Below are positions 54,930 through 63,563 of a stretch of 64,000 nucleotides of DNA, in pieces. Every line of letters starts with the position of its first letter. Positions within the stretch are counted from its first letter, which is position 1. The notes beneath the pieces are model-generated. The model had not been told where the DNA came from. It ran no database searches and saw nothing but the letters and a program-made list of their open reading frames with translations. Both the position numbers and the translations under genes were made by a program. The DNA is from Altererythrobacter sp. (GTDB taxonomy: Bacteria > Pseudomonadota > Alphaproteobacteria > Sphingomonadales > Sphingomonadaceae): positions 1-64,000 of the forward strand of contig JALRKY010000017.1 in NCBI GenBank assembly GCA_023260985.1, written 5' to 3'.

Positions 54930-55652
54930 ATGCAAGCGCTTATGACAACGGATTCGAAAGACTGGCGCGATCTTCCACCGGCGGACCAACCATTCCTCCC
55001 GGACGAGATCCAGCAAGAAATCGAGGCCCTCGCCAAGGGTATCCTTCCGCCCAGGCTGAACTTCGCCCGTTTTCGTAAGGCGATCCTTGATCCCGTCCTG
55101 CTCGAACTTGGTTTTTGGCGACAGGGGATCGGTTTTTGCCGAGAGATCGATGCGTTCATGGTGTCGCTCCAACTGATGCGGGATAAATCCAACCGCGCGT
55201 TCCGGATCGACCTTGGCTTCCAGCCGCTGGCGATGTGGGATCCGGCAGCGAATGGCGAGTAGCCCGAGATTACCTCCCTGTTTCGCGGATCGATTACCTT
55301 TCCCGGCGGGCTGTGCTGGTGGAAGCACGGGCTGGATGAGGTGGAAACCCGCGTGGTCCTACAAGCGGCAGCTGGCTACCTTCGCGCAGAGCTCTTGCCC
55401 GGATTGCAGCAAGTGGTGGATTTCTGCGAAACTGCCACGTCTTCACGGCTTGCGGAGATGCCGCGATGGCTGTTCCTCCTAATGAGCCGTGAGATCAGCT
55501 TTGCCCGCTTCCGGCACAACGCGTAACGCAAGGGTGAGGCGGCCGAATTCGCACAAGCGGCTCTGGCCTGCATGCCCCAGCTCGGTCCGTTGGCGCATCT
55601 GCAACCGCCGGAGCCGATAGAGCTGGAAATGCGGCGTATTGCAGGGCAGTAG
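54930..55652 (+). pseudogene. DUF4304-like gene with two in-frame stop codons
   Basis: One reading frame keeps coding character over about 720 bases but contains stops: TAG at 55260-55262 and TAA at 55524-55526, before a final TAG at 55650. Segment 1 (from ATG 54930 or 54942) contains FRKAILDPVLLELGFWRQG and FRIDLGFQPLAMWD, like DUF4304. Segment 2, from 55263, reads PEITSLFRGSITFPGGLCWW. Segment 3, from 55527, reads RKGEAAEFAQAALACMPQLG and ends LEMRRIAGQ. The three pieces share frame and base composition, so two separate base changes seem to have killed one gene of about 240 residues. Function of the family is unknown. Confidence 0.65.
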
Positions 55653-55707
55653 GACACCGCACCACGCGGGTCTCGCCTTGCGGGCCAATGTGGCCTAAGC
55701 GGGCAGT

Positions 55708-56073
55708 ATGAAGATTTCCGGAGGATGCCACTGCGGGGCGATACGGTTTGAGGCGGACGCGGCCTCAGAGCCCGAGGTGCTCGATTGCAATTGCTCGATC
55801 TGCAGCAAGACCGGATTTCTTCACCTAATCGTGTCGCATGCGGATTTTCATCTCCTGAGCGGGCAAGATGATTTGATGTCATACCGCTTTGGCACGGGCG
55901 CTGCTGAACACATGTTCTGCCGGCATTGCGGTATCAAGAGCTACTACCAGCCGCGCTCTCATCCAGAGGCATGGAGCGTCAATTTGAGGTGCCTGGACGC
56001 GGGACAGGATCTGGGCCCCCGGATCGTTGCCTTCGACGGGCGGAACTGGGAAGAAGCAGCCAAGGATTTGTAA
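55708..56073 (+). CDS. GFA family zinc protein (glutathione-dependent formaldehyde-activating-like)
   Basis: A 121-residue protein of the GFA/CENP-V family. Zinc ligands are in GGCHCGAIRFEA (CxC), LDCNCSICSKTGF (CxCxxC) and MFCRHCGIKSYY (CxxC). Despite the family name, most members do not act on formaldehyde; S-glutathione adduct chemistry is possible. It follows the broken DUF4304-like gene and precedes a small uncertain frame. The 86 bases after it contain no clear terminator. Confidence 0.9.
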   Translation: MKISGGCHCGAIRFEADAASEPEVLDCNCSICSKTGFLHLIVSHADFHLLSGQDDLMSYRFGTGAAEHMFCRHCGIKSYYQPRSHPEAWSVNLRCLDAGQDLGPRIVAFDGRNWEEAAKDL

Positions 56074-56159
56074 GGCGATTTCGTATTCTTGGGCGGAATT
56101 CCTCACGCTTTGGGGGCAGCTTTACTACCGCATAACCTATTAGGGTTAATCGCGAGTGG

Positions 56160-56291
56160 GTGAGCGAAATTGAAATCGCCTTTCCGAGCGGGCCGACCCC
56201 TATGTCGGTCGGTGCCATTCTTGGCCTGACCGTACCGGTGGGGGACGAAGCGCTCAAGCTGTTCAGCCAGGCTGAGCGCAGGCTCGCCTGA
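56160..56291 (+). CDS. Possible small protein of 43 residues
   Basis: GTG 56160 opens [20 protein letters not shown], then [20 protein letters not shown] and a stop at 56289. Composition looks protein-like (a GxTVP turn, then an amphipathic helix), and upstream in frame there is a stop at about 56136. No good ribosome-binding site and no known family. The frame's last codons overlap a hairpin (56274-56296) near the purQ stop. It may be a real small gene, the tail of a decayed gene, or chance. Confidence 0.3.
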   Translation: MSEIEIAFPSGPTPMSVGAILGLTVPVGDEALKLFSQAERRLA

Positions 56292-56303
56292 CGCTCAGGG
56301 AAA

Positions 56304-56981
56304 TCACGCTGTAATCAGACCGCCGACGACGCTTTCAAACAGGGCGCGGCCGTCGCTGCTGCCGAGCACATCCTCGATTGCGCGCTCTGGGTGCGGCATC
56401 ATGCCCAACACATTGCCCTGCGCATTGAGGATGCCGGCGATGTCGCGGCATGAGCCGTTGCACGGTTCGGCATAGCGGAACGCCACGCGGCCTTCGCCCT
56501 CGAGCCGGTCGAGCGTTGCGTCGTCAGCGAAGAAGTTGCCGTCATGATGCGCCACCGGGATGCGAACCACTTCGCCCGTTTCGTAGGCACTGGTGAACAG
56601 CGACTGATTGTTCTCGACCGTCAGCGGAACAGTGCGGCAGATGAAGTTCTGGCTGCCATTGCGCATCAGCGCCCCGGGCAGCAAGCTAGCCTCGGTGAGG
56701 ACCTGGAACCCGTTGCAAACTCCCAGCACCGGCACGCCGCGTTCGGCGGCGTTCACCACTGCCTGCATGATCGGGCTTCTTGCGGCCATTGCGCCCGAGC
56801 GCAGATAATCGCCATAGGAGAACCCGCCGGGCAGGGCGATGAAGTCTAACCCATCGGGCAAGTCGGCAATTCCATGCCAGACTCGGATCGCCGGTACACC
56901 CAAAACCTTTTCCAGTGCCACCGCCATGTCGCGGTCGCAGTTCGAACCGGGAAAGGTGATGACAGCGGCGCGAAATGCCAT
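56304..56981 (-). CDS. purQ: Phosphoribosylformylglycinamidine synthase subunit PurQ
   Basis: A 225-residue glutaminase subunit of FGAM synthase (purine step 4). [14 protein letters not shown] opens the fold, [17 protein letters not shown] contains the nucleophile Cys, and GMMPHPERA supplies the catalytic His and Glu. ATG 56981 shares one base with the purS stop (TGATG), which decides the start over a longer open frame to 57056. It acts with PurS, directly upstream, and with PurL, which is not in the window. Confidence 0.96.
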   Translation of the reverse strand: MAFRAAVITFPGSNCDRDMAVALEKVLGVPAIRVWHGIADLPDGLDFIALPGGFSYGDYLRSGAMAARSPIMQAVVNAAERGVPVLGVCNGFQVLTEASLLPGALMRNGSQNFICRTVPLTVENNQSLFTSAYETGEVVRIPVAHHDGNFFADDATLDRLEGEGRVAFRYAEPCNGSCRDIAGILNAQGNVLGMMPHPERAIEDVLGSSDGRALFESVVGGLITA

Positions 56982-57229
56982 CAGGCGTGCTCCGCCTCGC
57001 CGAGCTTTTCGACCGCGTAGTCTTCGATCACCATATTGGCGAGCAGCTTGCGACACATCTCGTCGATGGCTTCGTTGCTGGTGCCGCCTGCCAGGTCCAT
57101 TTCGATCACACGGCCGATCCTAACATCCTCTACTCCGGAGAAGCCAAGGCCTTCGAGTGCATGGTGCACAGCGCGGCCCTGGGGATCGAGCACCCCGGGT
57201 TTGAGCCGGACCAGGACACGAACTTTCAT
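56981..57229 (-). CDS. purS: Phosphoribosylformylglycinamidine synthase subunit PurS
   Basis: An 82-residue PurS, the small bridging subunit of the three-part FGAM synthase. [20 protein letters not shown] and [20 protein letters not shown] are the conserved core. It is coupled to purQ. A 117-base gap separates it from the M16 peptidase gene upstream, which sits between purC and purS in an otherwise common purC-purS-purQ order. Confidence 0.95.
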   Translation of the reverse strand: MKVRVLVRLKPGVLDPQGRAVHHALEGLGFSGVEDVRIGRVIEMDLAGGTSNEAIDEMCRKLLANMVIEDYAVEKLGEAEHA

Positions 57230-57346
57230 GTGGGTGCTCCTCGCTATGCTGGATCGGACGGCGCACGAGCGCCTGTCGCGGAGCCTATAGCGTGCTCCTC
57301 GTCAAGCGCAATCGGCATGCAGGACATTGCCCACCGTGGAGAGGGA

Positions 57347-60190
57347 TCACTCTTCGTTTTCAGGCTCCGGCACTACCAGCAATTCGACTGCAGCATCGGC
57401 GGCAAGATATTGCTGTGCTGCAGCCACGATATCCTGTGCGGTGAAGCTCTTCAGAATGTCGGGCGCGGCGAAATAGCGATCGAGCCGATCCGCTTCGCTT
57501 TGCGCACGGTCGGTGAGCGACATCCATCCGCCAAGCGACTTGAGCAGATTGTCATAGTTTTCGAGCAGCGGCTGGCGCGCGCGATTGACGGTATCGTCGT
57601 CGAGTTTGCCGTCGCGCAGGCCGCCCAACACCGCTCCGATCGCCGATCGAGCCGGATCGAGTTGGGCGCGATCCACCGCGACATTCAGGCTGAAAGTGCC
57701 GTAGCCGCGCCACACGCGCGACGGGGAGCTTCCGGCGGAAGGCGAATAGGCCTGCCCCAGCGCTTCGCGTAGCTCTTCCTGCAACCGAACGCGGATCACC
57801 AGGCCCAGCAGTTCCAGCCTCAGCGCTTCGCGCAGGTCGCTGTCGTCCGTAGTCGGCCAGACCATACGAATGAGCGCCTGATCGGCCTCCCCGGTATGGG
57901 TGATCGTGCGAGTTCCGCGCTCAGCAGTGAAAGGACGATGGCGAGCGTCTTTGCGCGGGTTGAACTCGGCTTCGCGCGGTTCGAGGGCGCCCAGCGTCTT
58001 CGCCACGGCATCGATCGCTGCCTGTTCGTCGAAATCGCCGACCAGCGCCAATTCGATCGCACCCTTGGCTAGCCGGTCACCGATATCGGCTGCGAGCTGT
58101 TCGAATGTGCGCGCTTCATAGGCCTCGCGCGATTGCAGGGTGAAGCGCGGGTCTCCGTCGGAGAGGATACCTCCGATCTTGTTGTTCAGCGCTTGCCCGG
58201 GGGTCGCGTCGAGGCTGGCGAAGAACTGTGCGATACCTCGCCTGTAGCGTTCGACGCCTTCGCTGCGATAGCCGGGATCTACCAATGCCGCGGTCAGCAA
58301 TTGCAGCTGCAGCTCAAGGTCGCGCGGAGTGGTGGTGCCGCCCATCTGGAAAGAATCGCCGTTCGCGCCGATAGAGATTCCGACGCTCCGCCCGGCCAAG
58401 ATGGTCGCAAGCTCATCCTGGCTATGCTTGCCGAGCCCACCTGCAGGTAGCGTAGCGACGAGTGCAGTCTTGAGCGGATCGTCGGCGGTGTTGAGCAATT
58501 CGCCACCATCGAGTGTAAGGCGATAGCTTACCTGGTCCTTCCGAATATCGGTCTGCTTCAAATTGAGCCGCACGCCAGTGTCGAAGCGGATCAGCCGGAT
58601 GCCGAGCCGCTCGTCGCGCGTGTCGGATACGACGGCGCCGGGCGTGCCGAAGTCCTGATATGCGAACTCGGCCTGTTCGGCCCAATTGGGCGGCGCGGTG
58701 ATGTCGGCGGAGGCGACCTCGTTCCACGCCGCGCGCAAGGCATCGGCTCCTCCTTCGGGCTCGCTTCGGCCCTGGTAACGGATCAGTGGATCATCAAGCG
58801 CGGCTGCATCCGCCATGACGGCGGCCAAAGCCGCATCGGGGGTGATTTCGCCCGCGAACTCCTCGAACCGTTCAAGCGCACTTTGCGGCGTCGAGGGAAT
58901 GCGCTCATCGTCGACCAGTGAAAGCGCCATGGCTGCAAGCGCGGCATGGGTACGCGTCTCTGAGCTGCTGGCGGCATTCTCGAGCGACGTACGGATCGAG
59001 GCGAGTTGCTCGTTCACCTCGGCCAGGCTGAAGACGAACGAAAGCGCTGTCCTCACCGCAATACCGGCGGCGTTCAGTCCCTTGCGCCATTCCCCATCGG
59101 GCGTACTTACCGTGAGCGTGGTCGAGCGTGCATCCTCGAACAGGTCGCCAGTGCCGAAACTCGCGCCGCGGAAAGGCGCATCTGCGCCGCGCGCCAGCGC
59201 TTGCAACCGCCGGTTGATGATGCCGTATCCGACCTGGCGCAGCAGGCCTTGCTGGCGATTGGCGATCGTGTCGGGTCGATCCTTCCAGGCAGCATAGCGC
59301 GAAACGCTGACGCTTTCGGGAAGTGCCGGATCGACATAGATGTCGGTCTCACCGTTCCGCGCGATATCTACCGGGCCGGTAACCTGCTCGACCGGATCGG
59401 GCGCAGCGGTCCAGTCGGCAAACCAGTGCCGCACTCGCGCTTCCATCAGGTCGATGGGGAAATCGCCCACAATCACCAGCGTGGTGTTTGCGGGGACATA
59501 AGTGCGGCGATAGAAGCCGCGCAATGTGGCTGCCGGGGCATTCTCGAGAACTTCCAGCGCACCGATCGGCAGCCGGTCGACGAAACGCGCGCCGGGCGCC
59601 GTGAATTCGAGCTGGTCGATCAGCGATTTGTAGGCGAAATTGGTCCGGTCGCGCCGCTCGGCCAGGATAATGCCGCGTTCGCGCGCCACCGCATTTTCTT
59701 CGATAAGCAATTCGCTCGCAGTCTCGCGCATCAGCATCAGCACGGTTTCGAGCAGGCTCTCGTCATTGCGCGGAAGGTCGAGCCGATAGACCGTCTGTTC
59801 CAGCCCGGTCGAGGCATTGGTGTCGGCGCCGAAGGCCAGTCCTTCGCGCTCGAGCAGCTTGATCATCTCGCCTTCGGGAACCTGCTTCGATCCATTGAAG
59901 GCCATGTGTTCGAGGAAATGCGCGAGCCCGCGCTCGTATTCGTTCTCGTCGAGCGAGCCCGAACCGATGTGCAGCCGCACCATTGCCGTGCCTTCGGGCG
60001 TGGTATTCTGGCGCAGAATGTAGCGCATGCGATTATCGAGCACACCAAAGCGATAGGCCGGGTCGACCGGAATATCGCTCGCCTCGAAGGCCCAGATCGG
60101 CTCAGCTGGAGCCGCAGGCTGCTCGGCGAAGGCAGAAGTTGGCTGAAGGGCGAGTGCTGCAAGCGCCGCAAGCATTACGGGAAAACGCAT
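57347..60190 (-). CDS. M16 family zinc metallopeptidase (two-repeat, exported)
   Basis: A 947-residue pitrilysin/insulysin-like protein. Signal peptide about 1-22 (MLAALAALALQPTSAFA). The inverted zinc motif is HFLEH (91-95), with the third ligand in AVARERGIILAERRDR (about 170-180). A second M16 unit begins near residue 530 and lacks HxxEH, as usual for the non-catalytic half. It is periplasmic or outer-membrane associated. It lies within the purine gene run (purC upstream, purS downstream), probably without functional link. Confidence 0.92.
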   Translation of the reverse strand: MRFPVMLAALAALALQPTSAFAEQPAAPAEPIWAFEASDIPVDPAYRFGVLDNRMRYILRQNTTPEGTAMVRLHIGSGSLDENEYERGLAHFLEHMAFNGSKQVPEGEMIKLLEREGLAFGADTNASTGLEQTVYRLDLPRNDESLLETVLMLMRETASELLIEENAVARERGIILAERRDRTNFAYKSLIDQLEFTAPGARFVDRLPIGALEVLENAPAATLRGFYRRTYVPANTTLVIVGDFPIDLMEARVRHWFADWTAAPDPVEQVTGPVDIARNGETDIYVDPALPESVSVSRYAAWKDRPDTIANRQQGLLRQVGYGIINRRLQALARGADAPFRGASFGTGDLFEDARSTTLTVSTPDGEWRKGLNAAGIAVRTALSFVFSLAEVNEQLASIRTSLENAASSSETRTHAALAAMALSLVDDERIPSTPQSALERFEEFAGEITPDAALAAVMADAAALDDPLIRYQGRSEPEGGADALRAAWNEVASADITAPPNWAEQAEFAYQDFGTPGAVVSDTRDERLGIRLIRFDTGVRLNLKQTDIRKDQVSYRLTLDGGELLNTADDPLKTALVATLPAGGLGKHSQDELATILAGRSVGISIGANGDSFQMGGTTTPRDLELQLQLLTAALVDPGYRSEGVERYRRGIAQFFASLDATPGQALNNKIGGILSDGDPRFTLQSREAYEARTFEQLAADIGDRLAKGAIELALVGDFDEQAAIDAVAKTLGALEPREAEFNPRKDARHRPFTAERGTRTITHTGEADQALIRMVWPTTDDSDLREALRLELLGLVIRVRLQEELREALGQAYSPSAGSSPSRVWRGYGTFSLNVAVDRAQLDPARSAIGAVLGGLRDGKLDDDTVNRARQPLLENYDNLLKSLGGWMSLTDRAQSEADRLDRYFAAPDILKSFTAQDIVAAAQQYLAADAAVELLVVPEPENEE

Positions 60191-60253
60191 GGCTCCTGCT
60201 TACCTGCTAATCGCAGGGTGGCAAGTGACCGCAAATGCAATCCCGCTTGTGCT

Positions 60254-61060
60254 TTACTTCTTCGCCTTCGGGGGTGCGCCGCGCAACCGGCCGCGGTGGG
60301 CCGAAAGGTCGAACACTTCGCCGGGGCTGCTGTCGTCGCCCTGCAACAGGCCGAGACGGCGCGCGACTTCCTGATAGGCTTCGCTTTCTCCGCCCAGGTC
60401 GCGCCGGAAGCGATCCTTGTCGAGCTTTTCGCCGGTCTTCATGTCCCACAGGCGGCAGCCGTCGGGGCTGATCTCGTCGGCCAGGATAACGCGACTGAAA
60501 TCGCCGTCATAAATTCGACCGAATTCCAGCTTGAAGTCGATCAGACGGATGTCGATCGCGGCGAACATGCCGCACATGAAATCGTTGATGCGGATTGCCA
60601 TCGCGGCGATGTCCTGCATCTCTTCGGGGCCGGCCCAGTTGAAGCAGGCGATGTGTTCCTCGGCGATCAGCGGGTCGCCCAGCGAATCGTCCTTGTAGTA
60701 ATATTCGATCAGTGTGTGCGGCAGCGGTTCCCCCTCGGGGATGCCAAGGCGCTGCGAAATCGAGCCTGCGGCAACATTGCGCACCACCACTTCGATCGGA
60801 ATTATTTCGACCTGGCGGATCAACTGCTCGCGCATGTTGAGGCGGCGGATGAAGTGCGTCGGGATGCCGATATGCGCTAGCCGCGTGAAGACATATTCCG
60901 AAATGCGGTTGTTGATCACGCCCTTGCCGTTGATCGTACCCTTCTTCTGGGCGTTGAAGGCAGTCGCATCATCCTTGAAATACTGGATCAGCGTGCCCGG
61001 TTCGGGGCCTTCGTAAAGGATCTTGGCCTTGCCTTCGTAAATCTGGCGGCGACGCGACAT
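60254..61060 (-). CDS. purC: Phosphoribosylaminoimidazole-succinocarboxamide synthase
   Basis: A 268-residue SAICAR synthetase (purine step 7). [16 protein letters not shown] is the N-terminal ATP-binding motif. [33 protein letters not shown] and [14 protein letters not shown] are the later signatures. ATG 61060 gives the family start; the open frame to 61192 is spurious. The last 20 residues are basic ([13 protein letters not shown]). It precedes the M16 gene and purS-purQ on the same strand. Confidence 0.96.
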   Translation of the reverse strand: MSRRRQIYEGKAKILYEGPEPGTLIQYFKDDATAFNAQKKGTINGKGVINNRISEYVFTRLAHIGIPTHFIRRLNMREQLIRQVEIIPIEVVVRNVAAGSISQRLGIPEGEPLPHTLIEYYYKDDSLGDPLIAEEHIACFNWAGPEEMQDIAAMAIRINDFMCGMFAAIDIRLIDFKLEFGRIYDGDFSRVILADEISPDGCRLWDMKTGEKLDKDRFRRDLGGESEAYQEVARRLGLLQGDDSSPGEVFDLSAHRGRLRGAPPKAKK

Positions 61061-61214
61061 GTTGGGATCATCCTGCTGAAAAAATACGCCGCCCCGGCAA
61101 GCGATGCGATGGCGCAACGCGGTGGCCGGGGCGAGGCAACAAGCCTTACTCGCAACGGTTGAAATTGGCAAACGCGCTCTGGCGTGTCTCACTGCGCATC
61201 GCGCGCAGGCGCAG

Positions 61215-61290
61215 TGGTGCCTCGGGGCGGGATCGAACCACCGACACTACGATTTTCAGTCGTATGCTCTACCAACTGAGCTACCGAGGC
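61215..61290 (-). tRNA. tRNA-Phe (anticodon GAA)
   Basis: A 76-base cloverleaf on the minus strand: acceptor GCCTCGG/CCGAGGC with discriminator A and encoded CCA, D arm GCTCAGTTGGTAGAGC, anticodon loop CTGAAAA with GAA, and T arm with GGTTCGATCC. It follows yacG by about 100 bases, at the end of the infA-maf-RNase-yacG run. Confidence 0.95.
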
Positions 61291-61388
61291 ATCGCTGCGG
61301 CGACGGTATAAAACACCGGCGAGCGAATGAGAGCGCGCCTATGGCGAAGCTGTGGGCCCTTGGCAAGCGCCAATTGCCCGAAATTCGG

Positions 61389-61577
61389 CTAGTCGCGGTC
61401 GTCGCGGATGATTTCCCCGGCGATTTCTTCGAGCATGGCCGGTCGACCTGGCACGGCATAGCCATCCCCAAACCATTGCGCGAGGTCGCGGTCCCGGCAA
61501 CGGCTGGAACAGAAGGGTGCGAATTGCGCTTGCCGCGGCTTCTTGCAGATCGGGCATGTCTTGATCTTGCTGGTCAT
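61389..61577 (-). CDS. yacG: DNA gyrase inhibitor YacG
   Basis: A 62-residue zinc protein: CPICKKP and FCSSRCRDRDLAQW give the C-x2-C...C-x3-C site of the YacG family, which binds GyrB in E. coli. A flexible C-terminal tail follows (EEIAGEIIRDDRD). ATG 61577 overlaps the stop of the RNase E/G-like gene by four bases, so the two are coupled. The infA-maf-RNase-yacG-tRNA-Phe order supports the call. Confidence 0.93.
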   Translation of the reverse strand: MTSKIKTCPICKKPRQAQFAPFCSSRCRDRDLAQWFGDGYAVPGRPAMLEEIAGEIIRDDRD

Positions 61578-62551
61578 AACGGCACTGCCTGGGCGAATCC
61601 GGCCTCCAGCGCAAGGCCCGGATCGGGCGCGACACGCACTTCGCGGCCAGTTCTGCGGGTCAATTCGGCGAGCCAATCGGAGGTAAGGCGCGAGGCGCCC
61701 GCCGGGTGGCAGCTGAGCAGGATCGCGCCGGGATCGGTCACCCCCTCGGCACGGCGCAACAACAGGCGCGCAGCGGCTCCGCTGCGATCAAGCGAGATCA
61801 GGCGCAATACTGAGGCGCGTGCCAGCCGCGCAATGATCTGGACGAAGCCGAAACCGTTCATGGCAGTCCGCTCATGCGGCCAGCCCGCCAATTGTTCGTC
61901 GAGTTTTGTGTCGACGGTGCGCCTGTCGCCCTTGTCGGACAGCGTAGGAAAATCGATGCCGATGTTGCCGCCTATGTCGAACCGGCGCAGCGCTTGTACC
62001 AGCGCCGGGACTGCGTTGGAGCAGATTGCCTCGACCGGATAGCCGTCAACATCGATCAGCGTCATCGCAGGCGTGTCCGAAAAGAGCAGTGAGCCGCCGT
62101 AGAACGCAACCTCGCCGGTCCATGCCTCCGAGAATAGCTCGTCCCAGTTGGCATCATCGGGAAAGCGCCGCACAATGTGCACCTCATAGCCTTCGTTGCG
62201 TAGGCTTTCGGCCAGCGAAGGTGCGAGGTTGAACGGCTGCTCGGTCTTGACCGCCTGCGCACGCTTCAGCCGCCCGCGTTCGGCAATCGCCTCGCGCTCG
62301 ATCAGCATTCGCACCGTCGATCCTTCGCTGTCCGCTTTGGGCAGGCGCCGCCCGATCGCTTCCTCTCCGTTTGCGAAGCGAACGACAGCGTTAGGAGATA
62401 GCGGAAACCGCTCCACCACAATCGCTTCAGCGACTGCACCCTGCACGAGACGCCCGGGCCAGCGCAGCCGCGCGGCAACGATGCGCCCCTGTTCGAACCG
62501 GATCGCGCGTTCCTCGCCGATCCCCTCTTCGACGAGCCAGGCGTCAGTCAA
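61574..62551 (-). CDS. Ribonuclease E/G family protein, short form
   Basis: A 325-residue protein related to the catalytic core of RNase E/G. LIDVDGYPVEAICSNAVPAL and GGNIGIDFPTLSDKGDRR match the two regions that hold the catalytic aspartates. The S1 domain of RNase E is missing and the N-terminal part is shortened, and no zinc-link CPxCxG is seen. TTG 62551 overlaps the maf stop by eight bases and sets the start; the open frame to 62695 is a maf shadow. It may be a dedicated small nuclease or have lost activity. Confidence 0.82.
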   Translation of the reverse strand: MTDAWLVEEGIGEERAIRFEQGRIVAARLRWPGRLVQGAVAEAIVVERFPLSPNAVVRFANGEEAIGRRLPKADSEGSTVRMLIEREAIAERGRLKRAQAVKTEQPFNLAPSLAESLRNEGYEVHIVRRFPDDANWDELFSEAWTGEVAFYGGSLLFSDTPAMTLIDVDGYPVEAICSNAVPALVQALRRFDIGGNIGIDFPTLSDKGDRRTVDTKLDEQLAGWPHERTAMNGFGFVQIIARLARASVLRLISLDRSGAAARLLLRRAEGVTDPGAILLSCHPAGASRLTSDWLAELTRRTGREVRVAPDPGLALEAGFAQAVPL

Positions 62552-63116
62552 TGTCGAAGCCCGCCGATTTGAGCAGGGTGCGCGTTTCGTAGAGAGGAAG
62601 GCCGACCACGCCCGAATGGCTGCCCTCGATCCACGCAATGAGTCCTTCAGCTGCGCCCTGGATGGCATAGCCGCCGGCCTTGCCGTGCCATTCACCGCTG
62701 GCGAGGTAGGATGCGATTTCCTCTTCGCTCAGCCGCTTGAAGCGAACGGTGGTTTCACTCAGTTTCTCGCGCAGCGTGCCGTCGGGCGATTTCAGCGCGA
62801 TAGCGGACAGCACGCGGTGCCTGCGGCCGGACAGCAGTTCGAGGCAATGCCGCGCACTTGCTTCATCTTCGGCCTTGGGCAGGATGCGGCGCCCGACTGC
62901 GACCACCGTGTCGCCGGCGAGGATGTGCCCTTCGCCTTTGACAGTGATTGCCTTCTCGCGCGCCATGCGCACCGCATAGTCGCGGGGAAGTTCGCCCTTC
63001 AGGGGGCTCTCGTCGATTTCGGCGGGGGCAATTTCGTCGGGCGCAATGCCAAGCCGCGCGATCAATTCGCGCCGCCGGGGGCTGGCCGATGCTAGGATGA
63101 GCTTGGGCGAACCCAC
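62544..63116 (-). CDS. maf: Maf-like nucleoside triphosphate pyrophosphatase
   Basis: A 190-residue Maf protein. LILASASPRRRELIARLGI is the N-terminal signature. DESPLKGELPRDYAVRMAREK and ILAGDTVVAVGRRILPKAED carry the active-site Asp and Lys residues. It hydrolyses dTTP/UTP or modified nucleotides as a house-cleaning enzyme; the E. coli name YhdE or YceF cannot be decided. Starts with GTG at 63116, seven bases after the infA stop. Confidence 0.94.
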   Translation of the reverse strand: MGSPKLILASASPRRRELIARLGIAPDEIAPAEIDESPLKGELPRDYAVRMAREKAITVKGEGHILAGDTVVAVGRRILPKAEDEASARHCLELLSGRRHRVLSAIALKSPDGTLREKLSETTVRFKRLSEEEIASYLASGEWHGKAGGYAIQGAAEGLIAWIEGSHSGVVGLPLYETRTLLKSAGFDID

Positions 63117-63122
63117 GCGGGA

Positions 63123-63368
63123 TTACTGCGGGCCGGGGCCGCCCCGGCCGGGCATGAAGCGGTAAGTGATGCGCGCCTTTGTGAGGTCATACGGCGTCAG
63201 TTCGCACAGCACATCATCGCCCACCAGCACTCGAATCCGGTTCTTGCGCATCTTGCCCGCGGTGTGCCCCAGCACTTCATGACCGTTTTCGAGCTCTACC
63301 CGGAACATCGCGTTGGGCAGTAGTTCGACCACCTTGCCGCGCATTTCGAGGAGTTCTTCCTTGGCCAT
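63123..63368 (-). CDS. infA: Translation initiation factor IF-1
   Basis: An 81-residue OB-fold protein. [40 protein letters not shown] and [20 protein letters not shown] are almost invariant in bacteria. The C-terminus has a short extra [10 protein letters not shown] tail. AAGGATCT precedes ATG 63368. It opens the minus-strand run infA-maf-RNase-yacG. The upstream 195 bases separate it from the TonB-dependent receptor gene and hold the FNR-type box. Confidence 0.98.
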   Translation of the reverse strand: MAKEELLEMRGKVVELLPNAMFRVELENGHEVLGHTAGKMRKNRIRVLVGDDVLCELTPYDLTKARITYRFMPGRGGPGPQ

Positions 63369-63496
63369 GTAGATCCTTAGTTCAGTTTGTGGAGGCGGGT
63401 TGGCGCGCGCTTTAGCCGTGCCGGGAGCAAAATGGAAGCCTCGTGCGTTGCAGGGCCAGTCCACGGCGTGACCCGCTTGCGCCTCTGTTCATATCA

Positions 63497-63512
63497 ATTG
63501 ATGCAAATCAAT
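63497..63512. promoter_or_regulatory. FNR/FixK-type box upstream of the TonB-dependent receptor
   Basis: ATTGATGCAAATCAAT contains a perfect TTGAT-N4-ATCAA, the consensus of FNR/FixK/Anr regulators. It is preceded by an overlapping palindrome ATCAATTGAT (63493-63502). Its centre is about 60 bases before ATG 63564 and about 135 bases before infA, so it most likely controls the receptor gene. Confidence 0.65.
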
Positions 63513-63563
63513 ACATTTCAGCCGCTTGTGCTGGAACTCGAATTAGGAGAAGGGCGCTCGCAA

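Noticed and set aside
59006-60880. A 624-codon plus-strand frame opposite the M16 peptidase and purC
   Set aside because: It crosses two well-supported minus-strand genes and their gap, has no motif, and shows the antisense composition.
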